64,000 nucleotides of DNA, taken from contig CP136068.1 of the NCBI GenBank assembly GCA_032622095.1, positions 155,645,151-155,709,150 on the forward strand, given 5' to 3'. Source of the stretch: Siphonodentalium dalli (Eukaryota > Mollusca > Scaphopoda > Gadilida > Siphonodentaliidae). Position 1 is the first letter of the stretch. Every line of letters starts with the position of its first letter. Shown piece by piece: positions 1-11,039 of the stretch. The notes below the pieces were generated by a model, which saw only the letters and a program-made list of their open reading frames with translations, did no database searches and was not told the DNA's origin. The translations under genes were made by a program, and so were the position numbers.

Positions 1-2655
1 TTTTGGTATATTTCCAAATGAGTAAGATAGAATTGAAATTACTCAAAATCAAATATGTAAATGTTTGAACTTCTAACTTTGACATACCGTATAACGCTCC
101 TGGCAAGGCCACATGCTACACAAGAGGGAGACAACGACTAGCTGCCTTATCTCACTCCATAGAGCATGCATGTATTGCATGTTGAGCTCAGACGGAAAAA
201 TATATATGTATATTGATAACGATGAATATTTGCAAGTATCATTTTCTGATACATTTGTATTTGGTATATTTCCAATGAGTAAAATAGAATTTACTCAAAG
301 TCGCATATATAAAATACTGAAAGTCGCATATATAAATGTTTGAAAATCTAAACTCTTTTATATTTTGAGTGTGTTATGAACTGTAAGTATGAGTTTCACA
401 GACTTGACACAGTACATGACTTAAAATTGTAAATAAAGAATTTTTCTCATTTAATGATCTGACATAAACTTGCTCTAAACCAATTTAAATAATCTGAAGA
501 TCAAAATTCTACATTTTCATACAGTATACATTATAGAGTAATCTGCTGATTTCATTTTGGTATATTTCCAAATGAGTAGAATAAAATTGAAAATACTCGA
601 AGTCACATTCCACATTTTCATACAATATACATTATAGAGTTATCTCTCTTCTGCTGGTTTCACTTTGGTATATTTCCAAATGAGTAAAATAGAATTGAAC
701 TTACTCAAAATCAAATATGTAAATGTTTGAACTTCTAACTTTGACATACCGGTATAACGCCCCTGACAAGGCCCACATGCTATACAAGAGGGAGACAATG
801 ACTAGCTGCCCTATCTCACTCCATAGAGCATGCATGTATTGCATGTTGAGCTCCGACGGAAAGATATATATGTATATTGATAACGAAGAATATTTGCAAG
901 TATAATTTTCTGATACATTTGTATTTGGTATATTTCCAATGAGTAAAATAAAATTTACTCAAAGTCGCATATATAAAATACTGAAAGTCGCATATATAAA
1001 TGTTTGAAAATCTAAACTCTTTTATATTTTGAGTGTATTATGAACTGTAAGTATGAGTTTTACAGACTTGACACAGTACATGACTCAAAATTGTAAATAA
1101 AGAGTTTTTCTCATTTAATGATCTGACATAAACTTGCTCTAAACCAATTTAAATAATCAGAAGATCAAAATTCTACATTTTCATACAGTATACGTTATAG
1201 AGTTATCTGCTGATTTCATTTTGGTATATTTCCAAATGAGTAGAATCAAATTGAAAATACTCGAAGTCACATTCCACATTTTCATACAATATACATTATA
1301 GAGTTCTCTCTCTTCTGCTGGTTTCACTTTGGTATATTTCCAAATGAGTAAAATAGAATTGAAATTACTCAAAATCAAATATGTAAATGTTTGAACTTCT
1401 AACTTTGACATACCGGTATAACGCCCCTGGCAAGGCCCACATGCTACACAAGAGGGAGACAACGACTAGCTGCCTTATCTCACTCCATAGAGCATGCATG
1501 GATTGCATGTTGAGCTCCGACGGAAAGATATATATGTATATTGATAACGATGAATATTTGCAAGTATCATTTTCTGATACATTTGTATTTGGTATATTTC
1601 CAATGAGTAAATTAAAATTTACTCAAAGTCGCATATATAAAATACTGAAAGTCGCATATATAAATGTTTGAAAATCTAAACTCTTTTATATTTTGAGTGT
1701 ATTATGAACTGTAAGTATGAGTTTCACAGACTTGACACAGTACATGACTTAAAATTGTAAATAAAGAGGTTTCTCATTTAATGATCTGACATAAACTTGC
1801 TCTAAACCAATTTAAATAATCTGAAGATCAAAATTCTACATTTTCATACAGTATACATTATAGAGTTATCTCTCTTCTGCTGGTTTCACTTTGGTATATT
1901 TCCAAATGAGTAAAATAGAATTGAAATTACTCAAAATCAAATATGTAAATGTTTGAACTTCTAACTTTGACATACCGGTATAACGCCCCTGGCAAGCCAC
2001 ATGCTACACAAGAGGGAGACAACGACTAGTTGCCCTATCTCACTCCATAGAGCATGCATGTATTGCATGTTGAGCTCCGACGGAAAGATATATATGTATA
2101 TTGATAACGAAGAATATTTGTAAGTATAATTTTCTGATCCATTTGTATTTGGTATATTTCCAATGAGTAAAATAAAATTTACTCAAAGTCGCATATATAA
2201 AATACTGAAAGTCGCATATATAAATGTTTGAAAATCCAAACTCTTTTATATTTTGAGTGTATTATAAACTGTAAGTATAAGTTTCACAAACTTGACACAG
2301 TACATGACTTCAAATTGTAAATAAAGAGTTTTTCTCATTTATTGATCTGACATAAACTTGCTCTACACCAATTTAAATAATCTGAAGATCAAAATTCTAC
2401 ATGTTCATTCAGTATACATTATAGAGTTATCTCTCTTCTGCTGATTTCATTTTGGTATATTTCCAAATGAGTAAAAACGAATTGAAAATACTCAAAGTAA
2501 AATATATAATGTTTGAACATCTAACCGCTTTTATACTAGTATTTTGAATGTATTATAAGTTTTACAAACTCGATACAATACATGACTTAAAGTTATAGAT
2601 AAAGAGTTTTTCTTGTTTATTGATACATGTATGACATAAAACTTGCTCTAGACCA
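1..2655. repeat. Tandem repeat, 664-bp unit, about four copies
   Basis: The same block (a landmark ATGCTACACAAG or its variant) occurs at positions 113, 777, 1441 and 2001. The first two steps are 664 bp and the last is 560 bp; a diverged partial unit runs to about 2655. Each full unit contains two short direct repeats built on CATTATAGAGT about 104 bp apart, and the shortened step is explained by loss of the segment between them. The open frames here are only the repeat read in frame and carry no recognisable domain. The array starts before the window, so total copy number is unknown. Confidence 0.93.
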
Positions 2656-2713
2656 GTTCAGTCCATGAGGTTCTTGTTTAAGGGAAAAGTAAGCACTGGC
2701 GGAGGGTAATGCT

Positions 2714-5700
2714 GTTAAAATAGTCACATCCGTTAAAACCGCCATAAACATAAATAATATTGTATTATAAACAAAGTTAACAAACCTTGTTCTTACATGT
2801 ATACATACATGTACCATTCATACATGTGTAGTGTAAATTGCAGCATGTTATTGTCATGTTAGTACTCTGTGAGTCTAGTGTTATTTAAACAAATGCCATG
2901 TTATGTAAACAAACAGTACTGGTAAATAAAGAGTATGCAATAAGCAAAACACTCAACGTGGAGGTGACTGCCACTACATGTAATTGAACTTTTGTTAGAA
3001 ATGTCACCAAGTTGTTTACAACATAGTTGAACATACCGGTATAGCTATCGCTAATCTTCACCTCAAGATTTCTGTGTTGAATGGGTCACCACCAATCACT
3101 CTCATAAGAATCGTAACGGTGTGGAGTGTTTGCTTGCCACTCACTATTCACGTGCTGTACATGAATATACCTGTAAAGAAACGCTTGCCTCACACAAAGT
3201 GTGTTTCAACTTTTGTGGATAAGAATGCATTCATATTATCATTATTATCTTCTACCCGGTACTTGTATACTCTTAGTGTATTCTTGGGGAATTTTTCATA
3301 CTTTGGTAACTGTCATTTCTAAATTATAACCTACATACATAACAAATTTAGGCCATCCATGCATTTAAGATCCACAGATATAAGGAGAATCACTGCATTT
3401 ATCTTCATGCCTGAGAACTTGGACCACATGCATCGTGGTGCAACCCCCTTACACACAGTATACATCTTACCGCTGTGTTGGAAGTTACCGCAGTATACAG
3501 GGAAATTTCCAGTGTTGTTTTGATATATGATACAGGTATGGGTGCCCAAACTCTAGTTCAAGCCCAAATAACCCCCAAATTCCTAGTGGACAGTATTGAG
3601 TCAACCTGAATTTTCAAGGCAATTCAACAATATGCGTTGTAATTAAAAATACTGCCATTGCATTACAGCCTTCATTTGCATGTTGAATTTTTAAATCAGA
3701 AATATTATATCATATTTATAAATTACCGGTACTTCATATGGATCTTCGGCCCAAGTTCGGGGTGTCCTCTAGATGGGAGCTTACTATTTTCAGCTCAACT
3801 TACTTTGAAAGTTTGAGCTACTAGTATTGCCATGGGTTGTCGTCCGTGTGTCCGTGAGTCCGTCAACAATTTCCTTTGGCGCGGACTACAGGTTGTAGCT
3901 TTAGTCTGATCTTTATGAAATTTGTCAGGAATGTTGACATTGACATGTAGATGGGAACGAGTCATTTTGGGGTCATTCGGCCAAAAAACATGGCCGCTGG
4001 CGGCCATCTTGGATTTCAAAATTAAATCCATTGGCGCGGTCTACAGGTCGTACTGTTCATCTGATCATTTTGTCAAGGATGTTAATATTGACATATAGAT
4101 GGGAACGAGCCATTTTGGGGTTGTTCGGCCAAAAAACATGGCCGCAGCAGCCATCTTGGATTTTACTCTTTGCATGACTGAATCCTTTGGCGCGGGCTAC
4201 AGGTTGTAGCTTTGGTCGGATCTTCATGAAATTTGTCATGGATGTTAACAATGACATGTAGATGGGAACGAGTCCTTTTGGTGTCATTCGGACAAAAAAA
4301 ATGGCCGCCATCAGCCATCTTGGATTTTACTTTTTGCATGACTAAATCCTTTGGCGCGGGCTACAGGTCGTACCTTTGGTCTGATCTTTATGAAATTTGT
4401 CAGGAATGTTGAAATTGACATTTAGATAGGAACGAATCATTTTGGGGTCATTCGGCCAAAAAACATTGCCGCTGGCGGCCTTCTTGGATTTCAAAATTAA
4501 ATCCATTGGCGCGGTCTACAGGTTGTACTGTTCGTCTGATCATCATGAAATTTGTCATGGATGTTAATATTGACATGTAGATGGGAACGAGTCATTTTGG
4601 GGTCATTCGGCCAAAAACATGGCCACCAGCAGCCATCTTAGGTTTTACTCTTTGCATGACTAAATCCTTTGGCGCGGGCTACAGGTCGTAGCTTTGTTCG
4701 GATCTTCATGAAATTTGTCATGGATGTTAACAATGACATTTAGATAAGAACGAATCATTTTGGGGTCATTCGGCAAAAAAACATTGCCGCTGGCGTCCTT
4801 CTTGGATTTCAAAATTAAATTCATTGGCGCGGTCTACAGGTTGTACTGTTCGTCTGATCATCATGAAATTTGTCATGGATGTTAATATTGACATGTAGAT
4901 GGGAACGAGTTATTTTGGTGTCGTTCGGCCAAAAAACATGGCCGCCATCAGCTATCTTGAATTTTACTCTTTGCATGACTAAATACTTTGGCGCAGGCTA
5001 CAGGTCGTAGCTTTGGTCGGATCTTCATGAAATTTGTCATGAATGATAACAAATGACATGTAGATGGGAACGATACATTTTGGGGTCATTCGGCCAAAAA
5101 CATGGCCGCCAGCAGCCATCTTGGATTTTACTCTTTGCACGGGCTACAAGTCGTATCTTTGGTCTGATCATAATGAGATTTCTCATCCATGGATGTTAAC
5201 AATGACATGTAGATGGGAACCGGGTCATTTTGAGGTCATTCGCCCAAAAAACATGGCCGGCAGTAGTATTTTACTCTTTAGATGACTAAATCCTTTCACA
5301 TAGGGTACAGGTCGTATCTTTTGTCGGATCATCATGAAATTTGTCATGGATGTTAACAATGACATGTAGATGGGAACGAGTCCTTTTGGGGTCATTCGGC
5401 CAAAAAACATGGCCGCCGGCAGCCATCTTGGATTTTACTCTTTGCATAACTAGGCTTTTCAACTTTCCACATTCCTAATCACTCCATTGACTGTAACACA
5501 TGAAATTATTCCCTTTCGAAGTTGAGCTACACTTTCATTTCAGAATTATTTTAAAAACATGGCCACCGGTGGTCATATTGGATTTCAAATTTTAATCCAT
5601 CGTTACACCAGTCAGCCTACAATTATTTAAAGTGAAATGCGTTGAAAAATTACAGGCATTTTTGGATCAAATCTAGATGGGAGCTATTGAATTTTTACAA

Positions 5701-6660
5701 TTTCAGATGAAAAACATGGACTCTGACAGCCATCTTTGATCTCATTGAGAGCTTTCCGATGAATGGCAACAAGCCATATTTCCAACTAAATCCTGAAAAG
5801 TTACCAATAATTCTGCTGTGGTTAAGGGGTCGTTTATTTAGAGCATTACTGTACATGTAATCCGAGGACATACGTGGTGTTATCCCAGTATAATGCCGTA
5901 ACCTCCAACACCGGGGTAATATAAGGTTACCGCTTGAACACTACATGTACATGTACTACTAGTAGTACATTGGTTGCACCACGACACATGTGGTCCTGGT
6001 TCGCATACATGAAAATAACAAGCAGTGATTCTCCTTATATCTGTGGCACTTAAAGACATGGATGGCCTTCGTTATAGGTTGTAATTTATAAATAACAGTT
6101 TAATACCAAATTATGAAAATTTCCCCAAAAATATACTAATAATATAGAATAATGATCATATTATGAATGCATTATTATCCACAAATCACACTTTGTACAT
6201 GTATGTCTTGTATGAGCCATTGAGCCGATCGTTTGTTTATATATGGTACAGCACATAAATAGTGAGCGATAAGCAAAACATGCAACACTGTGGCGACTGG
6301 CGAAGGTGATTCATGTCGAGAGTGATTCGTGGTGACCCATTCAACACAAAAGTCTTGAGAGGTGAAGATAAGCGATAGCTATACCTGTATGTTGTAATCA
6401 ACTTGTGGGCATTTCTAACAAAAGTTCAAATATTGGGCGTCTCCTTAGTGCTGAGTGTTTTACTTATCACATACTTTTTATGTACATGTACTGTTTGTTT
6501 ACATAACATGGCGTTTGTTTACATAACACAGAGTACTAACATGCCAATAACATGCCGCAATTTACACAATATATATGATTTGTATAAGAACAAGGTTTGT
6601 CTATAATACATGTATAATATTTCTGTTTATGACGGTTTTAACCGATGTGACTATTTTAAC
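2714..6660. mobile_element. Inverted-repeat element with ~790-bp arms around a tandem array
   Basis: The left arm (about 2714-3505) is the reverse complement of the right arm (about 5885-6660). The pairing is clear through several landmarks: GTGACTATTTTAAC at 6647-6660 pairs with 2714-2727, the block around GATAGCTATAC near 6380 pairs with 3040-3060, and ATAAGGAGAATCACTGC near 3380 pairs with 6020-6045. The arms are diverged, so the insertion is old. The interior holds a ~160-bp tandem array. No transposase is visible. The overall form is that of a foldback-type DNA element. Target-site duplication is not convincing; TA is possible. Confidence 0.8.
3795..5455. repeat. Tandem array of about ten ~160-bp units with a unique head
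   Basis: A head segment (about 3790-3880, GTCCGTGTGTCCGTGAGTCC) is followed by about ten units. Each unit contains GGCGCGG..CTACAGG, then GAAATTTGTCATGGATGTT, then GGTCATTCGGCCAAAAA and CATGGCCGCC..CCATCTTGG. Units begin near 3878, 4033, 4188, 4351, 4508, 4671, 4825, 4990, 5142 and 5300. A second copy of the head followed by only two units lies at 14355-14765, so this is an independently mobile tandem-core element, resembling the pearl/HINE-type elements of molluscs in layout. Assignment to that class is inference. Confidence 0.85.
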
Positions 6661-6889
6661 CATACATGTGCATGTACCCATCACTTACCAACAAGTAAAA
6701 TTTGTGTTTTCCGTGGCGGTGAAATTGAGTTTTCGCCGTCAAAGTCCGTTTGTTAGGACAATGGAACGGTACGTATCACCTATCATTGATTTATCCAAGT
6801 GAAGTGGTTATTGTGAAGGGTGCTGACAGTGGTTAAATGTCTGAGCAAACGATACACGCTGCTGTAGTGGTGCCACCAACTGGACACCC

Positions 6890-7141
6890 TTGGCCAAAAT
6901 ACCGGCATTGTTGACAAAACATCCATCATTTTTTTCAAAAATATACACTTATCGGTGGGTGCGATTGAGCCGATTCGAAGCCAAACATCTCCCGAGCATT
7001 TCCACAAAATTTCAGTGCAAATGTCCCACAAATAAGCATTTTATTGAGCATAACGTGAAGGTGGTGCAACGATTATTTGACAACGCGGGTGACGAGGAAG
7101 TGCCAACGCGGAACACAAGATACGAATGTATTCAACTATGA
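6890..7141 (+). CDS. Hypothetical 83-residue ORF in left palindrome arm
   Basis: An ATG-initiated ORF (MAKIPALLTKHPSFF... ending ...TRYECIQL) that is duplicated in the opposite arm at 9206-9457. The few nucleotide differences I compared between the copies (CCG/CCA and GCG/GCA codons) are silent and only the final residue changes (L versus I). No family is recognised; it is basic and rich in K, F and S. Arms this similar conserve any ORF by default, so selection is not shown. It could be an exon of a former transposase or chance. Confidence 0.25.
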   Translation: MAKIPALLTKHPSFFSKIYTYRWVRLSRFEAKHLPSISTKFQCKCPTNKHFIEHNVKVVQRLFDNAGDEEVPTRNTRYECIQL

Positions 7142-8582
7142 TGTTCGAAAATAGGTATGTGCAGCTATGTTGTACATATATCACTATTGTTGTTGATATA
7201 TATGCCGTAAGATGCAAATCAAGTATCATAGGATTATTCAGCTACTAGTATATGGAAATGTAGTAGTTATATAGCTATGTGGTACAATTATACAACACGT
7301 GTACGCTTTGTCAATAACCCCTATATATGCGACCAAGTTAAATATGTTAACTACTTTTATATTCACTGGGGGGAAACTGTTTCACAAGAATCGATTCTAT
7401 CGCCTATCGGGTTCCGTCTCTATCGAATTAAGTCCCGTCTCGTTCGCGACTTGAAACAAATGTTTTCAAAGTTTTGACCTCCATTTATACACTAAATGTT
7501 AAAACAGAACGTATTTTACAAAAACTATCGCTAGATTGTGTCTTTGTGCGTAATTATTAGTGATAATAATGCGAAGTCGGCTATTTTTTGCACACTTAGA
7601 AGAGTAATGTGTTTGTGTGCATTTCCTTTGTAAATTAAGCAGCAATTTGATGCTCCTTTTATCGGCCTTTTTACCTTTTAATTAGACTGAAATATGTCTT
7701 CTTGTATGATCGAACACCAGGACACGATTACAGCACAGCTCTCGATGGCTCCTCACAGTAAAAGACCCTCAGATTAATCCATCAAACGAAGCAACGCAAT
7801 GTTCCGATTCTAATGTGATTTTTATGTTCACGGTCGGTTTTTTCGCCCCTGTTTAATGCAATATTATATTCGACCAGATAGTTAGTTTGTGTTTCTAGTT
7901 GCCATATTACCATATATGGTTTAAACTATAGTCACAGCAACACCAATATGAGTTTTTCAGTTGTCCCAAAGCATCATAGGTTGGATATTAAAGATTATCG
8001 GTCGATCATCTTTAATATCTGACCTATGATCGTTTGGGACCACTAAAACTCACATATTGGTTTACTATGGCTACATTTTAAACCATATATGACCATGTAT
8101 TGTCATTGGGCAACTATAGATGTACAATCAAATAATCTGATCGAATATGAATGTACTGTAAACAGGAACGAAAGAACCGATCGTGAACATAAACATCACA
8201 ATAGAATCGGAACCTTTTGTTGCTTTTTGAGGCACTAATTTGAAGGACGTGTACGGCGAGGAACCATCGGGAGGTATTGTATTATAATTATATAATGTTC
8301 GACCATAAAACTTGACAAGTTTCAGTCCAATTTAAAGTAGACAAGGCCGATAATCTGAGCATCAAAGTGCTGCTTAATTTTCATGGGAAATGCACCCAAA
8401 TGCACTACGTCTCTAACTGTGCACAACATGCAGCCGATTGTGCATTACTGTCATCAATAAACACGTATAAAGACATAATATGTCGATTGTTATTGGAGAA
8501 TACATTCTGTTTTGACATTCAGTCTATAAACAACGGTCAAAACTTTGAAAATATGTTTTAGAAATCGCGAAAGAGTCGGAAC

Positions 8583-8969
8583 TTAATTCGATAGAGACGG
8601 AACCGGAAGGGCGATATAATCGATTCTGGTGAAACAGTTCCCCCCCCCCCCCCCCCAGTGATATTTACAGAACGAGATCGAATAGTGCCGATATGTCCGA
8701 TATGGATATGCTCGCATGCCATCATTTTCGCCGAATGCTTTTTCGTGTGTCGATTTAATCGAATCGCCGATTGAATGATTTCTCACATATCCGCATGTTA
8801 ACGCACTCTCAAGCTCAGGCTCAGACTCAGAGGTTGACATTTTTGACGACTTTGGTGTTGATGTCATAACAACTTCATCCTCAAACGGAATGGTTTGATC
8901 AAGGAATATTCCCTCGACATCTATCCCGTCTATGTCTTGAAGTGGAGCGACTCCATCCATATCGGACAT
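8583..8969 (-). CDS. Acidic ORF starting inside the TIR of the nested element
   Basis: The ATG lies within the right terminal repeat and reads MSDMDGVAPLQDIDGIDVEG, then a Ser/Glu-rich stretch with TSTPKSSKMSTSESEPELES at about residues 36-55. The frame leaves the element through the left TIR and a poly-C run into the host palindrome, so only the first ~100 codons belong to the element. An acidic, Ser-rich N-terminus is typical of several transposase families (piggyBac-like proteins among them), so this may be a residual first exon of a deleted transposase. That is a guess; no catalytic domain is present. Confidence 0.25.
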   Translation of the reverse strand: MSDMDGVAPLQDIDGIDVEGIFLDQTIPFEDEVVMTSTPKSSKMSTSESEPELESALTCGYVRNHSIGDSIKSTHEKAFGENDGMRAYPYRTYRHYSISFCKYHWGGGGGNCFTRIDYIALPVPSLSN

Positions 8970-8998
8970 ATCGGCACTATTCTATCTCGTTCTGTAAA
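8664..8998. mobile_element. 335-bp TIR element with TA duplication, nested in the palindrome
   Basis: Terminal inverted repeats of about 44 bp begin TTTACAGAACGAGAT at 8664 and end with the complement at 8998, with one mismatch seen. TA flanks both ends (8662-8663 and 8999-9000). The opposite arm near 7350-7360 lacks the insertion and shows the empty site (the complement of AGTGAATATAAAAG), which dates the insertion after formation of the palindrome. A TA target and short length fit a Tc1/mariner-like or other TA-targeting non-autonomous element. Confidence 0.88.
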
Positions 8999-9205
8999 TA
9001 TAAAATAGTTAACATATTTAACTTGGTCGCATATATATGGGTTATTGACAAAGCGTACACGTGTTGTATATACCACATAGATATATAACTACTACATTTC
9101 CATAGCTGAATAATCCTATGATACTTGATTTGCATCTTACGGCATATATATCAACAACAATAGTGATATATGTACCACATAGCTGCACAGACCTATTTTC
9201 GAACA

Positions 9206-9457
9206 TCATATTTGAATACATTCGTATCTTGTGTTCCGCGTTGGCACTTCCTCGTCACCTGCGTTGTCAAATAATCGTTGCACCACCTTCACGTTATGCT
9301 CAATAAAATGCTTATTTGTGGGACATTTGCACTGAAATTTTGTGGAAATGCTTGGGAGATGTTTGGCTTCGAATCGGCTCAATCGCACCCACCGATAAGT
9401 GTATATTTTTGAAAAAAATGATGGATGTTTTGTCAACAATGCCGGTATTTTGGCCAA
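9206..9457 (-). CDS. Hypothetical 83-residue ORF in right palindrome arm
   Basis: Mirror copy of the left-arm ORF, identical in protein except for the last residue. An overlapping antisense frame (9316-9564 on the plus strand; 6783-7031 on the minus strand) is also open in both arms, which weakens the case that either is a real protein. No domain recognised. Confidence 0.22.
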   Translation of the reverse strand: MAKIPALLTKHPSFFSKIYTYRWVRLSRFEAKHLPSISTKFQCKCPTNKHFIEHNVKVVQRLFDNAGDEEVPTRNTRYECIQI

Positions 9458-11039
9458 GGGTATCCAGTTGGGGGCACCACTACAGCAGCGTGTATCGTTT
9501 GCTCAGACATTTAACCACTGCCAGCACCCTTCACAATAACCACTTCACTGGGATAAATCAATGATAGGTGATACGTACCGTTCCATTGTCCTAACAAACG
9601 GACTTTGGCGGCGAAAACTCAATTTCACCGCCACGGAAAACACAAATTTTATTTGTTGCCGCGTTGGTCATCCTTGTTTTCCCGGGATATCCTTGTTTTC
9701 CCGGGATCGGTTCCTCCGTGTGGGTATGTTCCATATGCATGTACATCAAGCCATCCACATTTCAGCACTGACTGCGATGAAATTTGGCATGGATACCGGT
9801 GTAACACGTCATCCCCCCAGGATATCTCCCCCCACCCTGGATATTTCCCCCCCCCCATATATCACTAAAAAAAATTCACTCATTTGATATTGTTTGACCC
9901 TGAAATGGCCAGAAAATTGTTTTTTGAGATTTAATCTTTTTTTTTTTCTTAAAATTTTATTTTCTCAAGTGACAATTTTTATTTCACACTTTTCATAGTT
10001 TAATCCTGAAATGGCCAGGGGGCCGGAAAAAAACTGCGGGACACAACGTACCGGGGGCGGGGGTACCTAGGCGTCAAAAATTTACACGTAAATGTTTTTC
10101 TTATTCATTTAGGGGGGGTTGTCGGAAAAAATTTGCATGTAAATTTTTTCCAAATATGTATTTTCAGACTCACAACTTCAATTTTCTCTCATTTTATAGA
10201 ATATGGATTAACCTTAATATCCAAATCATATACATGAGTAGTACAATCCACCTAAAACAATTTTGGATAACCACTGTCTTGGTTTACATGTGATATTGAC
10301 CCCATTAACCCTCTTAATAATGCCGACTATGTCAGTGTCTACCAGTCGAATGCAGAATTCTACCCTGCGATCGCTTATCTGGCAAATTTTTTACTGCAGA
10401 ACTATCCCATGTATTAAACAATTTCTCCTCCAATGGTATCAGAAAACAGTTATATGCTGGTATCTCACTCATCTCATTTGCATCTTTTTCAAAGTCGAGG
10501 TAATGACTAGTTGTCATTTTTTAAAGTGCATACAAAGCGTTGCGATCACCAATATACATGTTTGTACATGTCATGACATCACGAGGTACAAATCTGCGTT
10601 CTACTGGTAGGCAATGACCATTTTAGTCATAATAACTAAACTAAGTTACCAAGCACCTTCTCGTGAATTGTATGCTCCGGTGTTTTTTTCGGTTTCCGGT
10701 CAATCCGAGTTGTTGGCCGGCTGGGGTAGATTTGATTTTTCATGGGGGGGGGAAATCAAATGGTCAGTGGAAAAAACTGCAGTTTTTGCTGTTTTGGGGG
10801 GGGGGGGTGTACCCAAACCGAAGAAAACAGTTTTTTCTACCCTGTGTCTGCAGTTTTTTTCCGGCCCCCCCCCCCCTGAAATGGCCAGAAAAATGTTTTT
10901 TTAAATAAATAAAAAATTTATTTTTATTAAAATATTTTTTTTCCAAGTGACAAAATTGGTTTATCACACATTTGATTGTTTGATCCTGAAATGGCCAGAA
11001 AAATAACTTTTGATATTTAAATTTGTTTTTATTTAATTG

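Larger units (their letters stand above)
6689..9659. mobile_element. Giant near-perfect palindrome, ~1.3-kb arms
   Basis: The whole interval folds on itself about a centre near 8002-8007, where AATATTAAAGAT-like arms flank the loop TCGGTCGAT. Outer ends pair as AAAATTTGTGTTTTCC near 6698 with its complement near 9645. Pairing continues through 6890-7140 with 9206-9457, 7380-7490 with 8520-8640, and 7690-7990 with 8015-8320, becoming more diverged toward the centre. When a 335-bp insertion in the right arm is removed, the geometric centre falls exactly on the hairpin loop. There is no spacer. No transposase domain is recognised. It begins 28 bp after the preceding inverted-repeat element ends. 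Confidence 0.88.

Noticed and set aside
9561-9887. Proline-rich ORF across 9561-9887
   Set aside because: Runs from the palindrome end into the TIR of the next element; the proline stretch is just the poly-C TIR motif.
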